Assembly: GCA_004356305.1 (NCBI GenBank) | Contig: SMXJ01000020.1 | Location: forward strand, 1 to 7,187 | Length of the DNA: 7,187 bases | Source of the DNA: Bacteroidota bacterium | Lineage (GTDB): Bacteria; Bacteroidota; Bacteroidia; Flavobacteriales; Flavobacteriaceae | Direction of reading: 5' to 3' | Part shown: positions 1 through 6,462 of the stretch, in pieces | How the letters are laid out: each line of letters begins with the position of its first letter | Position numbering within the stretch: the stretch's first letter is position 1 | Made by a program: the position numbers and the translations under genes | Notes under the pieces: model-generated | Told to the model about the DNA's origin: nothing | Database searches by the model: none | The model's input: the letters and a program-made list of their open reading frames with translations, nothing else

Positions 1-636
1 GTCATTACCTTTGAATATCAAAATGGATTGATTTCACAAGTTACCCGTACAGAAGGTACTACGGTTGAGACAAAAGATGTACAATTTAACGGAAATGAGA
101 TTATTTCGTTAAACGGCAGTGAACCAGCCGGCCTATTCTTCGAAAGGTTCATTTTAGACCCCGTATCATCCAAAGTGACTTTAAAAGAAAATTATTTCAA
201 ATTGTCGAGTAACGATTATCGATATCACAATTCGGAATACACTTATGACAGCACCAAAGACAATCTTTTAGAAATAAATACTACAATTCTAGGGTACACT
301 CCCAGTACCGGTGAATATTATCAATTGGTACAAGGCGGATGGATTACTCAAGTTTTTGCCTATGGAGAGCCAACGGCACTCAATCCGGGAGCTACGGCAA
401 TTGACAAAATATATTTAAATATGATTCTTAAAGAGGAAATACTTCAAAATTTTTGGGTTTTTGGTGGGCATGCAGGTATGAGTAAAAAGTTTTTAACCGG
501 GTATGTTAATGCCAATGATTTCTTTTACTTCTCTGCCGGTATGGGTGTGCTCTGTGAGCAAGACACTTTTTTACCTACTAAAAGTTACTTTTCCTCCTTG
601 AGTAATTATTTCAAATATGATTTCCTTTATGAATAA
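1..636 (+). CDS. Hypothetical protein, 5'-partial (C-terminal 211 residues visible)
   Basis: The reading frame is open from the first base of the window (VITFEYQNGL...) and ends in TAA at 634-636, so the true start lies upstream; the TTG at 28 is not a convincing start because the frame runs through it. I do not recognise the family. The visible part is rich in alternating polar and hydrophobic stretches with many Tyr, Phe, Thr and Asn (for example FEYQNGLISQVTRTEG near the left edge), a style common in secreted or lipid-anchored beta-strand proteins of Bacteroidota that carry short YxNG-type repeats. No membrane segment is visible. The last residues are aromatic (KYDFLYE). Any signal peptide or lipobox would be outside the window. 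The next gene starts 3 bases after the stop, suggesting a shared transcript. An exported protein is only an inference; function unknown. Confidence 0.8.
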   Translation, partial: VITFEYQNGLISQVTRTEGTTVETKDVQFNGNEIISLNGSEPAGLFFERFILDPVSSKVTLKENYFKLSSNDYRYHNSEYTYDSTKDNLLEINTTILGYTPSTGEYYQLVQGGWITQVFAYGEPTALNPGATAIDKIYLNMILKEEILQNFWVFGGHAGMSKKFLTGYVNANDFFYFSAGMGVLCEQDTFLPTKSYFSSLSNYFKYDFLYE

Positions 637-639
637 ATT

Positions 640-1959
640 ATGGAAAATGTACAAGCGGTAAAACAACGATTTGGAATTATTGGGAACGATCCCGAGCTTA
701 ATCGCGCCGTTGAGAAAGCAGTGCAGGTTGCCCCTACCGATATTTCTGTGCTGGTAACCGGAGAAAGTGGTGTAGGGAAGGAAAGTATTCCTAAAATTAT
801 CCACTCGCTGTCTCACCGCAAGCACGGCAAATACATCGCCGTAAACTGTGGTGCAATCCCGGAAGGTACCATTGATAGTGAACTATTCGGACATGAAAAA
901 GGGGCCTTCACCGGGGCAACTGCCGCGCGTAGCGGGTATTTCGAAGTAGCGGATGGTGGTACGATATTTCTGGATGAAGTAGGCGAATTACCCTCACCCA
1001 CTCAAGTACGTTTATTGCGGGTTCTGGAGAACGGTGAGTTCTTAAAAGTAGGATCTTCCAAAACTCAAAAAACCGACGTTCGCATAGTTGCAGCCACCAA
1101 CTCCAATATGGTTGATGCCATTGAAAAAGGGAAATTTCGGGAAGACCTGTATTATCGATTGAGCACTGTGGAAATTGAACTTCCACCATTGAGAAAGCGC
1201 TATGAGGACATTCATTTGTTGTTCCGGAAATTTGCTTCAGATTTTGCTATAAAATATAAAATGCCTACCATACGATTGGAAGATCAGGCGGTAGATCTTT
1301 TATTGAAATTTCGATGGGGAGGAAATGTCAGGCAGTTGCGAAATGTCGCCGAACAGATCTCTGTGCTCGAGCACGACCGAACCATTTCCTATGAAACCTT
1401 AAAAGCCTATTTACCCGATGTTGGCAGTAATCTCCCGGCGGTTATAAATCCTAAGAAACGCAAAAGTGATTTTAGCAACGAACGTGAGATCCTCTACAAG
1501 GTTTTGTTTGATATGCAACGTGATATCAATGATCTGAAAAAATTGACGATGAAGTTGATGGATACCGGAGATGCGAATCGGGTGCGGGAAGAAAACAGCA
1601 CATTGATCAGTAAAATTTATTCGGACCGCGGGCCGCATGATGCTTCATCAGAGGCAGAAGAAACCGATCAAACAGTGCCACTCAACACTATGTTTGGTGA
1701 CGATGATCGGGAATCACAAGATGTGGAGGTATTGAACATTCCTGAAACTACCTTAGAACACCCGGCACAAAAACGGGAAGACAAATATCATTTCGCCGAG
1801 GAAATACAAGAGGAGGAAAGTCTTTCTTTGCACGATAAAGAATTAGAGCTCATTAAGAAATCTTTGGAAAAATACCATGGTAAACGAAAAGATGCTGCCA
1901 AAGAACTGGGCATAAGCGAAAGAACCCTCTACCGTAAAATAAAGCAATATAATTTGTAG
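640..1959 (+). CDS. Sigma-54-dependent transcriptional activator (AAA+ plus Fis-type HTH, no receiver domain)
   Basis: A 439-residue bacterial enhancer-binding protein that would use ATP hydrolysis to remodel RNA polymerase carrying sigma-54 (RpoN). The AAA+ domain starts almost at the N-terminus. It has Walker A GESGVGKE (41-48), the sigma-54 contact loop GAFTGA (88-93), Walker B TIFLDE (108-113), the conserved FREDLYYRL arginine region (166-174) and the GNVRQLRN sensor II motif (228-235). Residues 280-310 look helical and may form a coiled coil, followed by an acidic, low-complexity linker (about 330-395). A Fis-type helix-turn-helix closes the protein (about 404-439, with AAKELGISERTLYRKIKQ). 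There is no N-terminal receiver, PAS or GAF domain, so activity is probably controlled by a partner or by expression level rather than by phosphorylation of this protein. ATG lies 3 nt after the upstream stop. Family assignment is very secure; target genes are not visible. Confidence 0.96.
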   Translation: MENVQAVKQRFGIIGNDPELNRAVEKAVQVAPTDISVLVTGESGVGKESIPKIIHSLSHRKHGKYIAVNCGAIPEGTIDSELFGHEKGAFTGATAARSGYFEVADGGTIFLDEVGELPSPTQVRLLRVLENGEFLKVGSSKTQKTDVRIVAATNSNMVDAIEKGKFREDLYYRLSTVEIELPPLRKRYEDIHLLFRKFASDFAIKYKMPTIRLEDQAVDLLLKFRWGGNVRQLRNVAEQISVLEHDRTISYETLKAYLPDVGSNLPAVINPKKRKSDFSNEREILYKVLFDMQRDINDLKKLTMKLMDTGDANRVREENSTLISKIYSDRGPHDASSEAEETDQTVPLNTMFGDDDRESQDVEVLNIPETTLEHPAQKREDKYHFAEEIQEEESLSLHDKELELIKKSLEKYHGKRKDAAKELGISERTLYRKIKQYNL

Positions 1960-1985
1960 CCTGACCCCTTAAAAATCAGCTGTTC

Positions 1986-2510
1986 GTGCGAATAATAAAC
2001 ATCAAAATATTCCGAATTCTCTTTTACACCATTACCACTGTGGTCCTGTTGCAGGGGTGCAAAGTGAGCTATTCGTTTACAGGAGCCGATATTGGTGAAG
2101 CCAAAACTTTTCAAGTAAACAACTTTATCAACAATGCTGCCATAGTCGAACCTAGAATTGCTAGAGAATTCACCTTAGATCTACAAGATATTTTACTGAA
2201 TCAAACCAGTTTAAGTATTGTGACCAATAACGGAAGCCTGATTTATGAGGGAGAGATTATCCGGTACTATGTTGCGCCCATTACGGCTACATCATCGAGT
2301 ACCGCAGCGCAAAACAGGCTCACGGTTGCCGTGAATGTTCGGTTTTTTAATACGATGGAACCCGAAAAAGACTTTGAAGAACGATTTTCATTTTACTTCG
2401 ATTATAGCGGAAGTTCGCTATTGATAGGCTCTCAACTGGACGACGCTTTGGACGTTATTTTTGAGCGCATCACTCAGGATATTTTTAACAGATCTTTGGC
2501 CAATTGGTAA
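1986..2510 (+). CDS. lptE: LptE-like LPS-assembly lipoprotein
   Basis: A 174-residue predicted outer-membrane lipoprotein. In the Lpt pathway LptE plugs and supports the LptD barrel that inserts lipopolysaccharide into the outer leaflet. The N-terminus is a lipoprotein signal peptide: basic start, hydrophobic stretch at about 9-22, then LLQGC with the lipidated cysteine at residue 25. The mature part carries features I associate with Bacteroidota LptE: SYSFTGADIGEAKTFQV just after the cysteine, an EPRIAREFTLDLQDIL helix (about 55-70), an EGEIIRYYVAP strand (about 88-98) and NRLTVAVNVRF (110-120). The start is GTG at 1986, chosen because it gives a complete signal peptide and no ATG lies in frame before it; 26 nt separate it from the preceding stop. 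The next gene begins 1 nt after the TAA, so translation is probably coupled. Assignment by family resemblance only. Confidence 0.88.
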   Translation: MRIINIKIFRILFYTITTVVLLQGCKVSYSFTGADIGEAKTFQVNNFINNAAIVEPRIAREFTLDLQDILLNQTSLSIVTNNGSLIYEGEIIRYYVAPITATSSSTAAQNRLTVAVNVRFFNTMEPEKDFEERFSFYFDYSGSSLLIGSQLDDALDVIFERITQDIFNRSLANW

Positions 2511-2511
2511 T

Positions 2512-3447
2512 ATGAATACCGAAACATATACATATCTACTTGCAAATCCGTCCTCTGTCGGTAAGGAACAGTTGGAAGGCCTGACAGCGATTATTGATAA
2601 ATACCCTTATTTTCAAAGTGCACGTGCGCTTCAGCTCAAAGGGCTTAAAAACGAAAACAGTTTTCTCTATAACGATGCATTAAAGTTGACGGCTGCGTAC
2701 ACTACAGATCGTGATATTTTGTTTGAGTATATCACTTCTGAAACGTTCGTTCAAAATGAAATTTCAGAATTGATCCTTCAGCAAAGTGATGCGGTAAAAG
2801 AGATGGAAGTCGTCTCTGAAAATCTTTCTGAACAAGTGAGTCTGGAAATCGACAGTCAGCTCAAAGCGGAAATGAAAAAAGCGGAAGCCATCCTCAACCC
2901 CGATCTGTTTGAACGAAAAGTGGCTTCGGTGGTTAAAATTTCCGAATCGAGTGATGTCACATCCAAAGAGGAACCTTCCATTGCGAAAGATATCGGGGAC
3001 AAAGAAAAAGGATCGGAGGAGGTTTTAAAAATAGATGAACCCCTACCCTTCAGCAAGACAGATACTCACTCCTTTGGTGAATGGTTGAAACTTACCCGGG
3101 CGACTCCTATCGATCGGCAACAAGAAACGCCAAAACCGAAGGGTACTTCCGGAACATCGTCCCGGGAGGCAAAAGACCGAAAGTTTAAATTGATTGAAAA
3201 GTTCATTCAAGACCGGCCTAAAATGGAACCCAGAGCGGTTTCAAAGAAAAATAAAAACCTTGCAAAACCGTATATACAATCGCCGGACACACTAATGACA
3301 GAAACCTTGGCGAAGGTGTATTTGCAACAGAAAAATTATAAAAAAGCCATGCAGGCGTATAAAATTTTAATTTTGAAAAATCCCCAAAAAAGTGGTTTCT
3401 TTGCAGACCAAATTCGGGCAATACAAAATTTGATAAAAGAAGAATAA
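2512..3447 (+). CDS. Conserved hypothetical protein with C-terminal TPR-like repeat
   Basis: A 311-residue protein without signal peptide or membrane segment, so probably cytoplasmic. The ATG at 2512 is preferred over in-frame TTG/GTG codons further up because those overlap the 3' end of lptE, whereas ATG sits 1 nt after its stop. It has three parts. Residues 1-75 are a helical N-terminal block containing KYPYFQSARALQLKGLK and a TAAYTTDRDILFEYIT segment, which I recall as conserved across Bacteroidota. A long charged Glu/Lys/Ser linker (about 105-220) carries the short conserved-looking motif FGEWLKLTR (188-196). The C-terminal block holds LIEKFIQDRPKMEPR (about 225-240) and one TPR-like helical pair, TETLAKVYLQQKNYKKAMQAYKILILKNPQ (263-292). 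TPRs mediate protein-protein contact, so an adaptor role is possible, but no function is established here. It overlaps secG by one base (TAATG), indicating coupled translation. Confidence 0.9.
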   Translation: MNTETYTYLLANPSSVGKEQLEGLTAIIDKYPYFQSARALQLKGLKNENSFLYNDALKLTAAYTTDRDILFEYITSETFVQNEISELILQQSDAVKEMEVVSENLSEQVSLEIDSQLKAEMKKAEAILNPDLFERKVASVVKISESSDVTSKEEPSIAKDIGDKEKGSEEVLKIDEPLPFSKTDTHSFGEWLKLTRATPIDRQQETPKPKGTSGTSSREAKDRKFKLIEKFIQDRPKMEPRAVSKKNKNLAKPYIQSPDTLMTETLAKVYLQQKNYKKAMQAYKILILKNPQKSGFFADQIRAIQNLIKEE

Positions 3448-3788
3448 TGAGCACGTTTGTAATATTTTTAATTTTAATAGTCTTAGTCGCCTTTTTATTG
3501 GTGGTAGTGATAATGGTGCAAAACCCAAAAGGAGGAGGACTTTCCTCTACTTTTGGCGGAGGTGGTGGCCAGCAATTAGGTGGTGTGAAGAAAACAACCG
3601 ATTTCCTCGATAAAAGTACCTGGACCCTCGCGGTCATTCTATTGGCATTGATATTAATTTCTAATATATCTTTATTTGAAGGACAGGGAAGTGGTGAGAT
3701 ATTCAACGAAGACATTCCGAACGTAGAACTTCCCGATGTAAATACGGGATCTGATACTACAGAAAATAACGCCGGCGGAGGTGAATAA
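3447..3788 (+). CDS. secG: SecG, preprotein translocase subunit
   Basis: A 113-residue inner-membrane protein, the small accessory subunit of the SecYEG channel that speeds SecA-driven export. Two membrane segments are visible (about 3-24 and 58-76). They are joined by the cytosolic loop typical of the family, starting VQNPKGGGLSS (24-34), then a glycine run (37-41) and QQLGGVKKTTDFLDKSTW up to the second segment. The C-terminal tail (about 77-113) is acidic and rich in Gly, Asn and Thr, a feature I associate with Bacteroidota SecG. ATG at 3447 shares its A with the stop of the previous gene, which supports this start. It is the last clear gene before a rho-independent terminator at 3816-3845, so it probably closes the transcription unit that includes lptE. 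Confidence 0.95.
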   Translation: MSTFVIFLILIVLVAFLLVVVIMVQNPKGGGLSSTFGGGGGQQLGGVKKTTDFLDKSTWTLAVILLALILISNISLFEGQGSGEIFNEDIPNVELPDVNTGSDTTENNAGGGE

Positions 3789-3815
3789 TGTTATACGCAT
3801 CTAAGAAATTATACG

Positions 3816-3845
3816 ATGCCGACTTATGACAAGTTGGCATTTTTT
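3816..3845 (+). terminator. Rho-independent terminator after secG
   Basis: ATGCCGACTT (3816-3825) pairs with AAGTTGGCAT (3831-3840), giving a 10-bp stem with one G-T wobble and a 5-base loop (ATGAC), followed directly by TTTTT (3841-3845) and a further T-rich stretch. It lies 28 nt after the secG stop and 176 nt before groES, so it should separate the secG unit from groESL. Confidence 0.8.
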
Positions 3846-4012
3846 ATTTCAAATTAACCCTAAATTTAGTATTGGCATAATTTCTGAATAGAACCATGTC
3901 GAAGTATTTATGATCAATAACTAAGTCTAATAACGAATCCGATCTAATTGATGGAAATAATACGACAGATTAAAAATGAAGAATCATATAAACTCAAATT
4001 AACCTCTATAAT
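3846..4012 (+). promoter_or_regulatory. groESL upstream region (presumed promoter and leader)
   Basis: An AT-rich, non-coding stretch between the secG terminator and groES; a promoter for groESL must be here if the terminator is efficient. I see no CIRCE inverted repeat (TTAGCACTC-N9-GAGTGCTAA), the HrcA operator found before groESL in many bacteria. Against the Bacteroidota consensus TTG-N(about 19-23)-TAnnTTTG the nearest candidate is TAAATTTA at 3861-3868, with TTG at 3834-3836 spaced 24 nt. This is imperfect and overlaps the terminator, so the exact promoter is not called. A candidate start there would give a leader of roughly 140-150 nt. Confidence 0.4.
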
Positions 4013-4021
4013 ATGAAGAAA

Positions 4022-4297
4022 ATGGCATTAAAAATTCAACCCCTTTCAGACAGGGTTTTGGTCGAGCCAGAAGCCGCCGAAACCAAAACTCCATCGGGTC
4101 TTTACATTCCCGATTCCGCAAAAGAAAAACCACAACAAGGCAAAGTAATTGCCGTGGGAAAAGGAAAAAAAGACTATGATATGACCGTAAAAAAAGGCGA
4201 TATCGTTCTATACGGTAAATACTCCGGAAGCGAATTAAAATTGGATGGTAAAGATTACCTGATCATGCGTGAGGAGGATATTTTAGCGATAATCTAG
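4022..4297 (+). CDS. groES: GroES, 10-kDa co-chaperonin
   Basis: A 91-residue GroES, about the usual length. It forms the heptameric lid that closes the GroEL folding chamber in the cytoplasm. Conserved parts are IQPLSDRVLVEP (5-16), the mobile loop that binds GroEL (about 17-33, with TPSGLYIPDSA), GKVIAVGKGKK (40-50), VKKGDIVLYGKYSG (56-69) and the C-terminal YLIMREEDILAII. The start is uncertain between ATG at 4013 (adds MKK) and ATG at 4022. I chose 4022 because the protein then begins MALKIQPLSDR as most family members do and an AAGAAA purine stretch precedes it. groEL follows after a 138-nt spacer, longer than the few dozen bases in E. coli, and the spacer contains two inverted-repeat elements. 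Together the two genes form the classical groESL unit. Confidence 0.97.
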   Translation: MALKIQPLSDRVLVEPEAAETKTPSGLYIPDSAKEKPQQGKVIAVGKGKKDYDMTVKKGDIVLYGKYSGSELKLDGKDYLIMREEDILAII

Positions 4298-4321
4298 CGA
4301 TTATCAAATTACAAAAATCAA

Positions 4322-4345
4322 TCCCGATCCCGATAACTATCGGGA
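4322..4345. repeat. GC-rich hairpin in the groES-groEL spacer, possible dispersed repeat
   Basis: TCCCGAT (4328-4334) pairs perfectly with ATCGGGA (4339-4345) around an AACT loop. Just upstream, TCCCGA at 4322-4327 repeats the left arm, so two copies of the 5' arm compete for one 3' arm. No T-run follows, so it is not a standard terminator. It stands out as GC-rich in an AT-rich spacer. From memory, CCCGAT/ATCGGG hairpins recur between genes in flavobacterial genomes, which would make this a dispersed palindromic element; that is an inference that cannot be tested in this window. Confidence 0.6.
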
Positions 4346-4402
4346 CTATGGGCATCAAATTCCAATAACAGGTCAATAAAAAAATTAAAATAATCCGGCT
4401 TA

Positions 4403-4424
4403 AAGCATAATGCTTAGAGCATAA
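4403..4424. repeat. Small inverted and direct repeat just before groEL
   Basis: AAGCA (4403-4407) and TGCTT (4411-4415) form a short inverted repeat around TAA. AGCATAA occurs twice as a direct repeat (4404-4410 and 4418-4424). The element ends 11 bases before the groEL ATG, where it could affect ribosome access, but the 5-bp stem is weak and AT-rich chance repeats are common. Confidence 0.4.
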
Positions 4425-4435
4425 AGCAAAACAAT

Positions 4436-6067
4436 ATGGCAAAAGATATAAAATACGACGTAGAAGCACGTGACGCGATCAAGCGTGGTGTGGATGCATT
4501 AACAAACGCAGTTAAAGTAACCTTAGGGCCTAGGGGACGTAACGTGATCCTAAGCAAATCCTTCGGGCCACCACAGGTAACGAAAGATGGTGTTACAGTT
4601 GCAAAAGAGATCGAACTGGAAGATCCTCTTGAAAATATGGGAGCACAGATGGTGAAAGAAGTAGCTTCCAAAACCAACGATCAGGCAGGTGATGGTACGA
4701 CCACGGCAACCGTTTTAGCCCAGGCCATCGTAAAAGAAGGTTTGAAAAATGTGGCAGCAGGTGCCAATCCAATGGATCTGAAAAAAGGTATAGATGCCGC
4801 GGTAATATCAATAGTTAATGATCTGGAAAAACAGTCTACAAAGGTTGGAAATTCTTCTGAAAAGATTCAACAAGTAGCCGCTATTTCATCAAATAATGAT
4901 ATGCAAATTGGTGAATTGATCGCTCGAGCCTTCGAAAAGGTGGGTAAAGAAGGTGTCATCACAGTTGAAGAGGCTAAAGGAACCGAAACCTACATGGATG
5001 TTGTGGAAGGAATGCAATTTGATCGTGGATATCTTTCTCCTTATTTTGTGACAGACAGCGAAAAAATGCAGACAGAATTGGAAAAACCAATGATCCTATT
5101 GTATGATAAAAAGATCTCGAACATGAAGGACCTTCTACCTGTTTTGGAATCTGTTGTACAACAAGGAAATTCACTATTGATCATCGCTGAAGATGTAGAG
5201 GGTGAAGCCCTCGCAACTTTAGTAGTCAATAAATTACGTGGTACTGTAAAAATAGCCGCTGTTAAAGCACCCGGATTTGGGGACCGCAGAAAGGCCATGC
5301 TTGAAGATATTGCTATTCTTACAGGTGGCACAGTTATTAGTGAAGAACGTGGATTCACACTTGAAAACACGACTTTGGATATGCTCGGTACCGCCGAAAC
5401 CGTGATCATCGACAAGGACAATACAACCTTGGTAAAAGGGGCGGGTAAAACTAGCGATATTAAAGCACGCGTTGGGCAGCTAAAATCTCAGATCGAGACC
5501 ACCACCAGTGATTACGACAAAGAGAAATTACAGGAACGATTGGCTAAATTAGCCGGAGGTGTTGCCGTATTATATGTGGGTGCCGCCAGCGAAGTAGAAA
5601 TGAAGGAAAAGAAAGACCGTGTAGATGATGCCCTTCATTCAACCCGTGCGGCTGTAGAAGAAGGTATTGTTGCCGGTGGAGGCGTAGCATTCGTCCGTGC
5701 AATAAAGACATTGGAAAAATTAACCGCCGAAACTATTGACGAAGCTACGGGAATTCAAATAGTAGCCCGTGCCATAGAATCGCCTTTGCGAACCATCGTA
5801 GAAAACGCCGGTGCAGAAGGGTCTGTTGTGATCAATAAGGTGTTAGAAGGAAAGAAGAATTACGGATACGACGCAAAAAATGAGACCTATGTGGATATGC
5901 TGAAAGAAGGGATCATCGATCCTACGAAAGTGACTCGTATCGCCTTGGAAAACGCTGCTTCAGTTGCGGGAATGATCCTTACTATGGAATGTGCAGTCGT
6001 AGATATTAAAGAAGACACTCCAGCTATGCCTCCGATGGGCGGTGGTGGGATGCCAGGAATGATGTAG
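4436..6067 (+). CDS. groEL: GroEL, 60-kDa chaperonin
   Basis: A full-length, 543-residue GroEL, the ATP-driven double-ring folding chamber of the cytoplasm that works with GroES. The N-terminus MAKDIKYDVEARDAIKRGV is typical. The nucleotide site is intact: TLGPRGRNV (29-37), TKDGVTVAKEIEL with Asp51 (E. coli Asp52), GDGTTTATVLA with Asp86 (E. coli Asp87), and Asp398 in VDDALHSTRAA. The family signature AAVEEGIVAGGG is at 405-416. The apical domain contains MQFDRGYLSPYFVTD (about residues 193-207) and KAPGFGDRRKAML (about 277-289). The C-terminus is the usual flexible Gly/Met tail (MPPMGGGGMPGMM). No damage or duplication is seen. The start is ATG at 4436, without an obvious Shine-Dalgarno but in an A-rich context. 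Transcription should end at the hairpin 6118-6145. Confidence 0.99.
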   Translation: MAKDIKYDVEARDAIKRGVDALTNAVKVTLGPRGRNVILSKSFGPPQVTKDGVTVAKEIELEDPLENMGAQMVKEVASKTNDQAGDGTTTATVLAQAIVKEGLKNVAAGANPMDLKKGIDAAVISIVNDLEKQSTKVGNSSEKIQQVAAISSNNDMQIGELIARAFEKVGKEGVITVEEAKGTETYMDVVEGMQFDRGYLSPYFVTDSEKMQTELEKPMILLYDKKISNMKDLLPVLESVVQQGNSLLIIAEDVEGEALATLVVNKLRGTVKIAAVKAPGFGDRRKAMLEDIAILTGGTVISEERGFTLENTTLDMLGTAETVIIDKDNTTLVKGAGKTSDIKARVGQLKSQIETTTSDYDKEKLQERLAKLAGGVAVLYVGAASEVEMKEKKDRVDDALHSTRAAVEEGIVAGGGVAFVRAIKTLEKLTAETIDEATGIQIVARAIESPLRTIVENAGAEGSVVINKVLEGKKNYGYDAKNETYVDMLKEGIIDPTKVTRIALENAASVAGMILTMECAVVDIKEDTPAMPPMGGGGMPGMM

Positions 6068-6117
6068 GTCGATAAGTTGCTACAGGCGAATAGAATAATT
6101 CTTTTAAAGATCAAGAG

Positions 6118-6145
6118 ACCTCCGCTTTGTGTGGGGGTTTTTTTT
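6118..6145 (+). terminator. Rho-independent terminator after groEL
   Basis: ACCTCCGC (6118-6125) pairs with GTGGGGGT (6131-6138) through 8 base pairs, two of them G-T wobbles, around the loop TTTGT. Eight Ts run from 6138 to 6145. It lies 50 nt after the groEL stop, in the right orientation to end groESL. On the minus strand the hairpin is followed only by TCTCTTGATCTTT, so it is a poor terminator for the convergent gene. Confidence 0.88.
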
Positions 6146-6181
6146 ATTTCAAGATTTGTTCGATCTGTAATCGGAAAATAA

Positions 6182-6394
6182 CTATTCCTCCTTTTTTCTG
6201 AAAAGCTGATATAAAGACAACACCACCAAGGTAATAACCAAAGGCCAAAGAACAAATGTATCTACTCGAACTACCTCAGCCGCTCTTTCGGGTTGCGCTG
6301 CTTCCCACTGCTTGATATAGTAATCCCATACGAAGGCAAATACAATGACAACAACGGTAATTGAGTAAAGGAGTATTTTTTTCAACCGATTCAT
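6182..6394 (-). CDS. Small two-pass membrane protein of unknown function
   Basis: A 70-residue protein read from ATG at 6394 to TAG at 6184-6182. Two hydrophobic segments are clear: about 6-26 (ILLYSITVVVIVFAFVWDYY) and about 46-64 (TFVLWPLVITLVVLSLYQLF). A short charged loop lies between them (IKQWEAAQPERAAEVVRVD), with a basic start (MNRLKK) and a charged end (RKKEE). Lysines at both ends suggest that both termini face the cytoplasm. I do not recognise the family. It converges on groEL, with 114 nt between the two stops, and lies 68 nt downstream of the acetolactate decarboxylase pseudogene on the same strand, so it might be co-transcribed with it or use its own promoter. Clean start, stop and membrane pattern argue for a real gene, but the small size keeps some doubt. 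Confidence 0.75.
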   Translation of the reverse strand: MNRLKKILLYSITVVVIVFAFVWDYYIKQWEAAQPERAAEVVRVDTFVLWPLVITLVVLSLYQLFRKKEE

Positions 6395-6462
6395 ATTCCG
6401 CCTGTTTTAAGCATTATAAAGATAGCCAATGCAGGGAAACCGAGTCATGCAATTGAATTAAT

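Noticed and set aside
2461..2511. TTG at 2461 as an earlier start for the TPR-ended protein
   Set aside because: It would add 17 residues overlapping the 3' end of lptE in another frame; ATG at 2512, one base after the lptE stop, fits the packing and the protein family style better.
3834..3868. TTG (3834-3836) and TAAATTTA (3861-3868) as a Bacteroidota-type groESL promoter
   Set aside because: The spacing of 24 nt is slightly long, the last base of the -7 box differs from consensus, and the TTG lies within the secG terminator stem. Kept only as a remark in the leader entry.
3872..3887. TTGGCATAATTTCTGA resembling a sigma-54 -24/-12 promoter upstream of groES
   Set aside because: The -24 GG is present at the right distance, but the -12 element reads GA instead of the nearly invariant GC, and the rest matches weakly. 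It is tempting because a sigma-54 activator is nearby, but it is not supportable as a call.
5041..5421. Long minus-strand ORFs opposite groEL and the sigma-54 activator (also near 813-1189 and 3218-3715)
   Set aside because: They mirror strongly conserved coding genes on the plus strand; low-complexity translations and no start context support treating them as shadows.
6417..6452. Minus-strand TATCTTTA (6424-6417) with TTG (6452-6450) as a promoter for the small membrane protein
   Set aside because: The spacing of 25 nt is outside the usual range and such AT-rich matches are frequent by chance.
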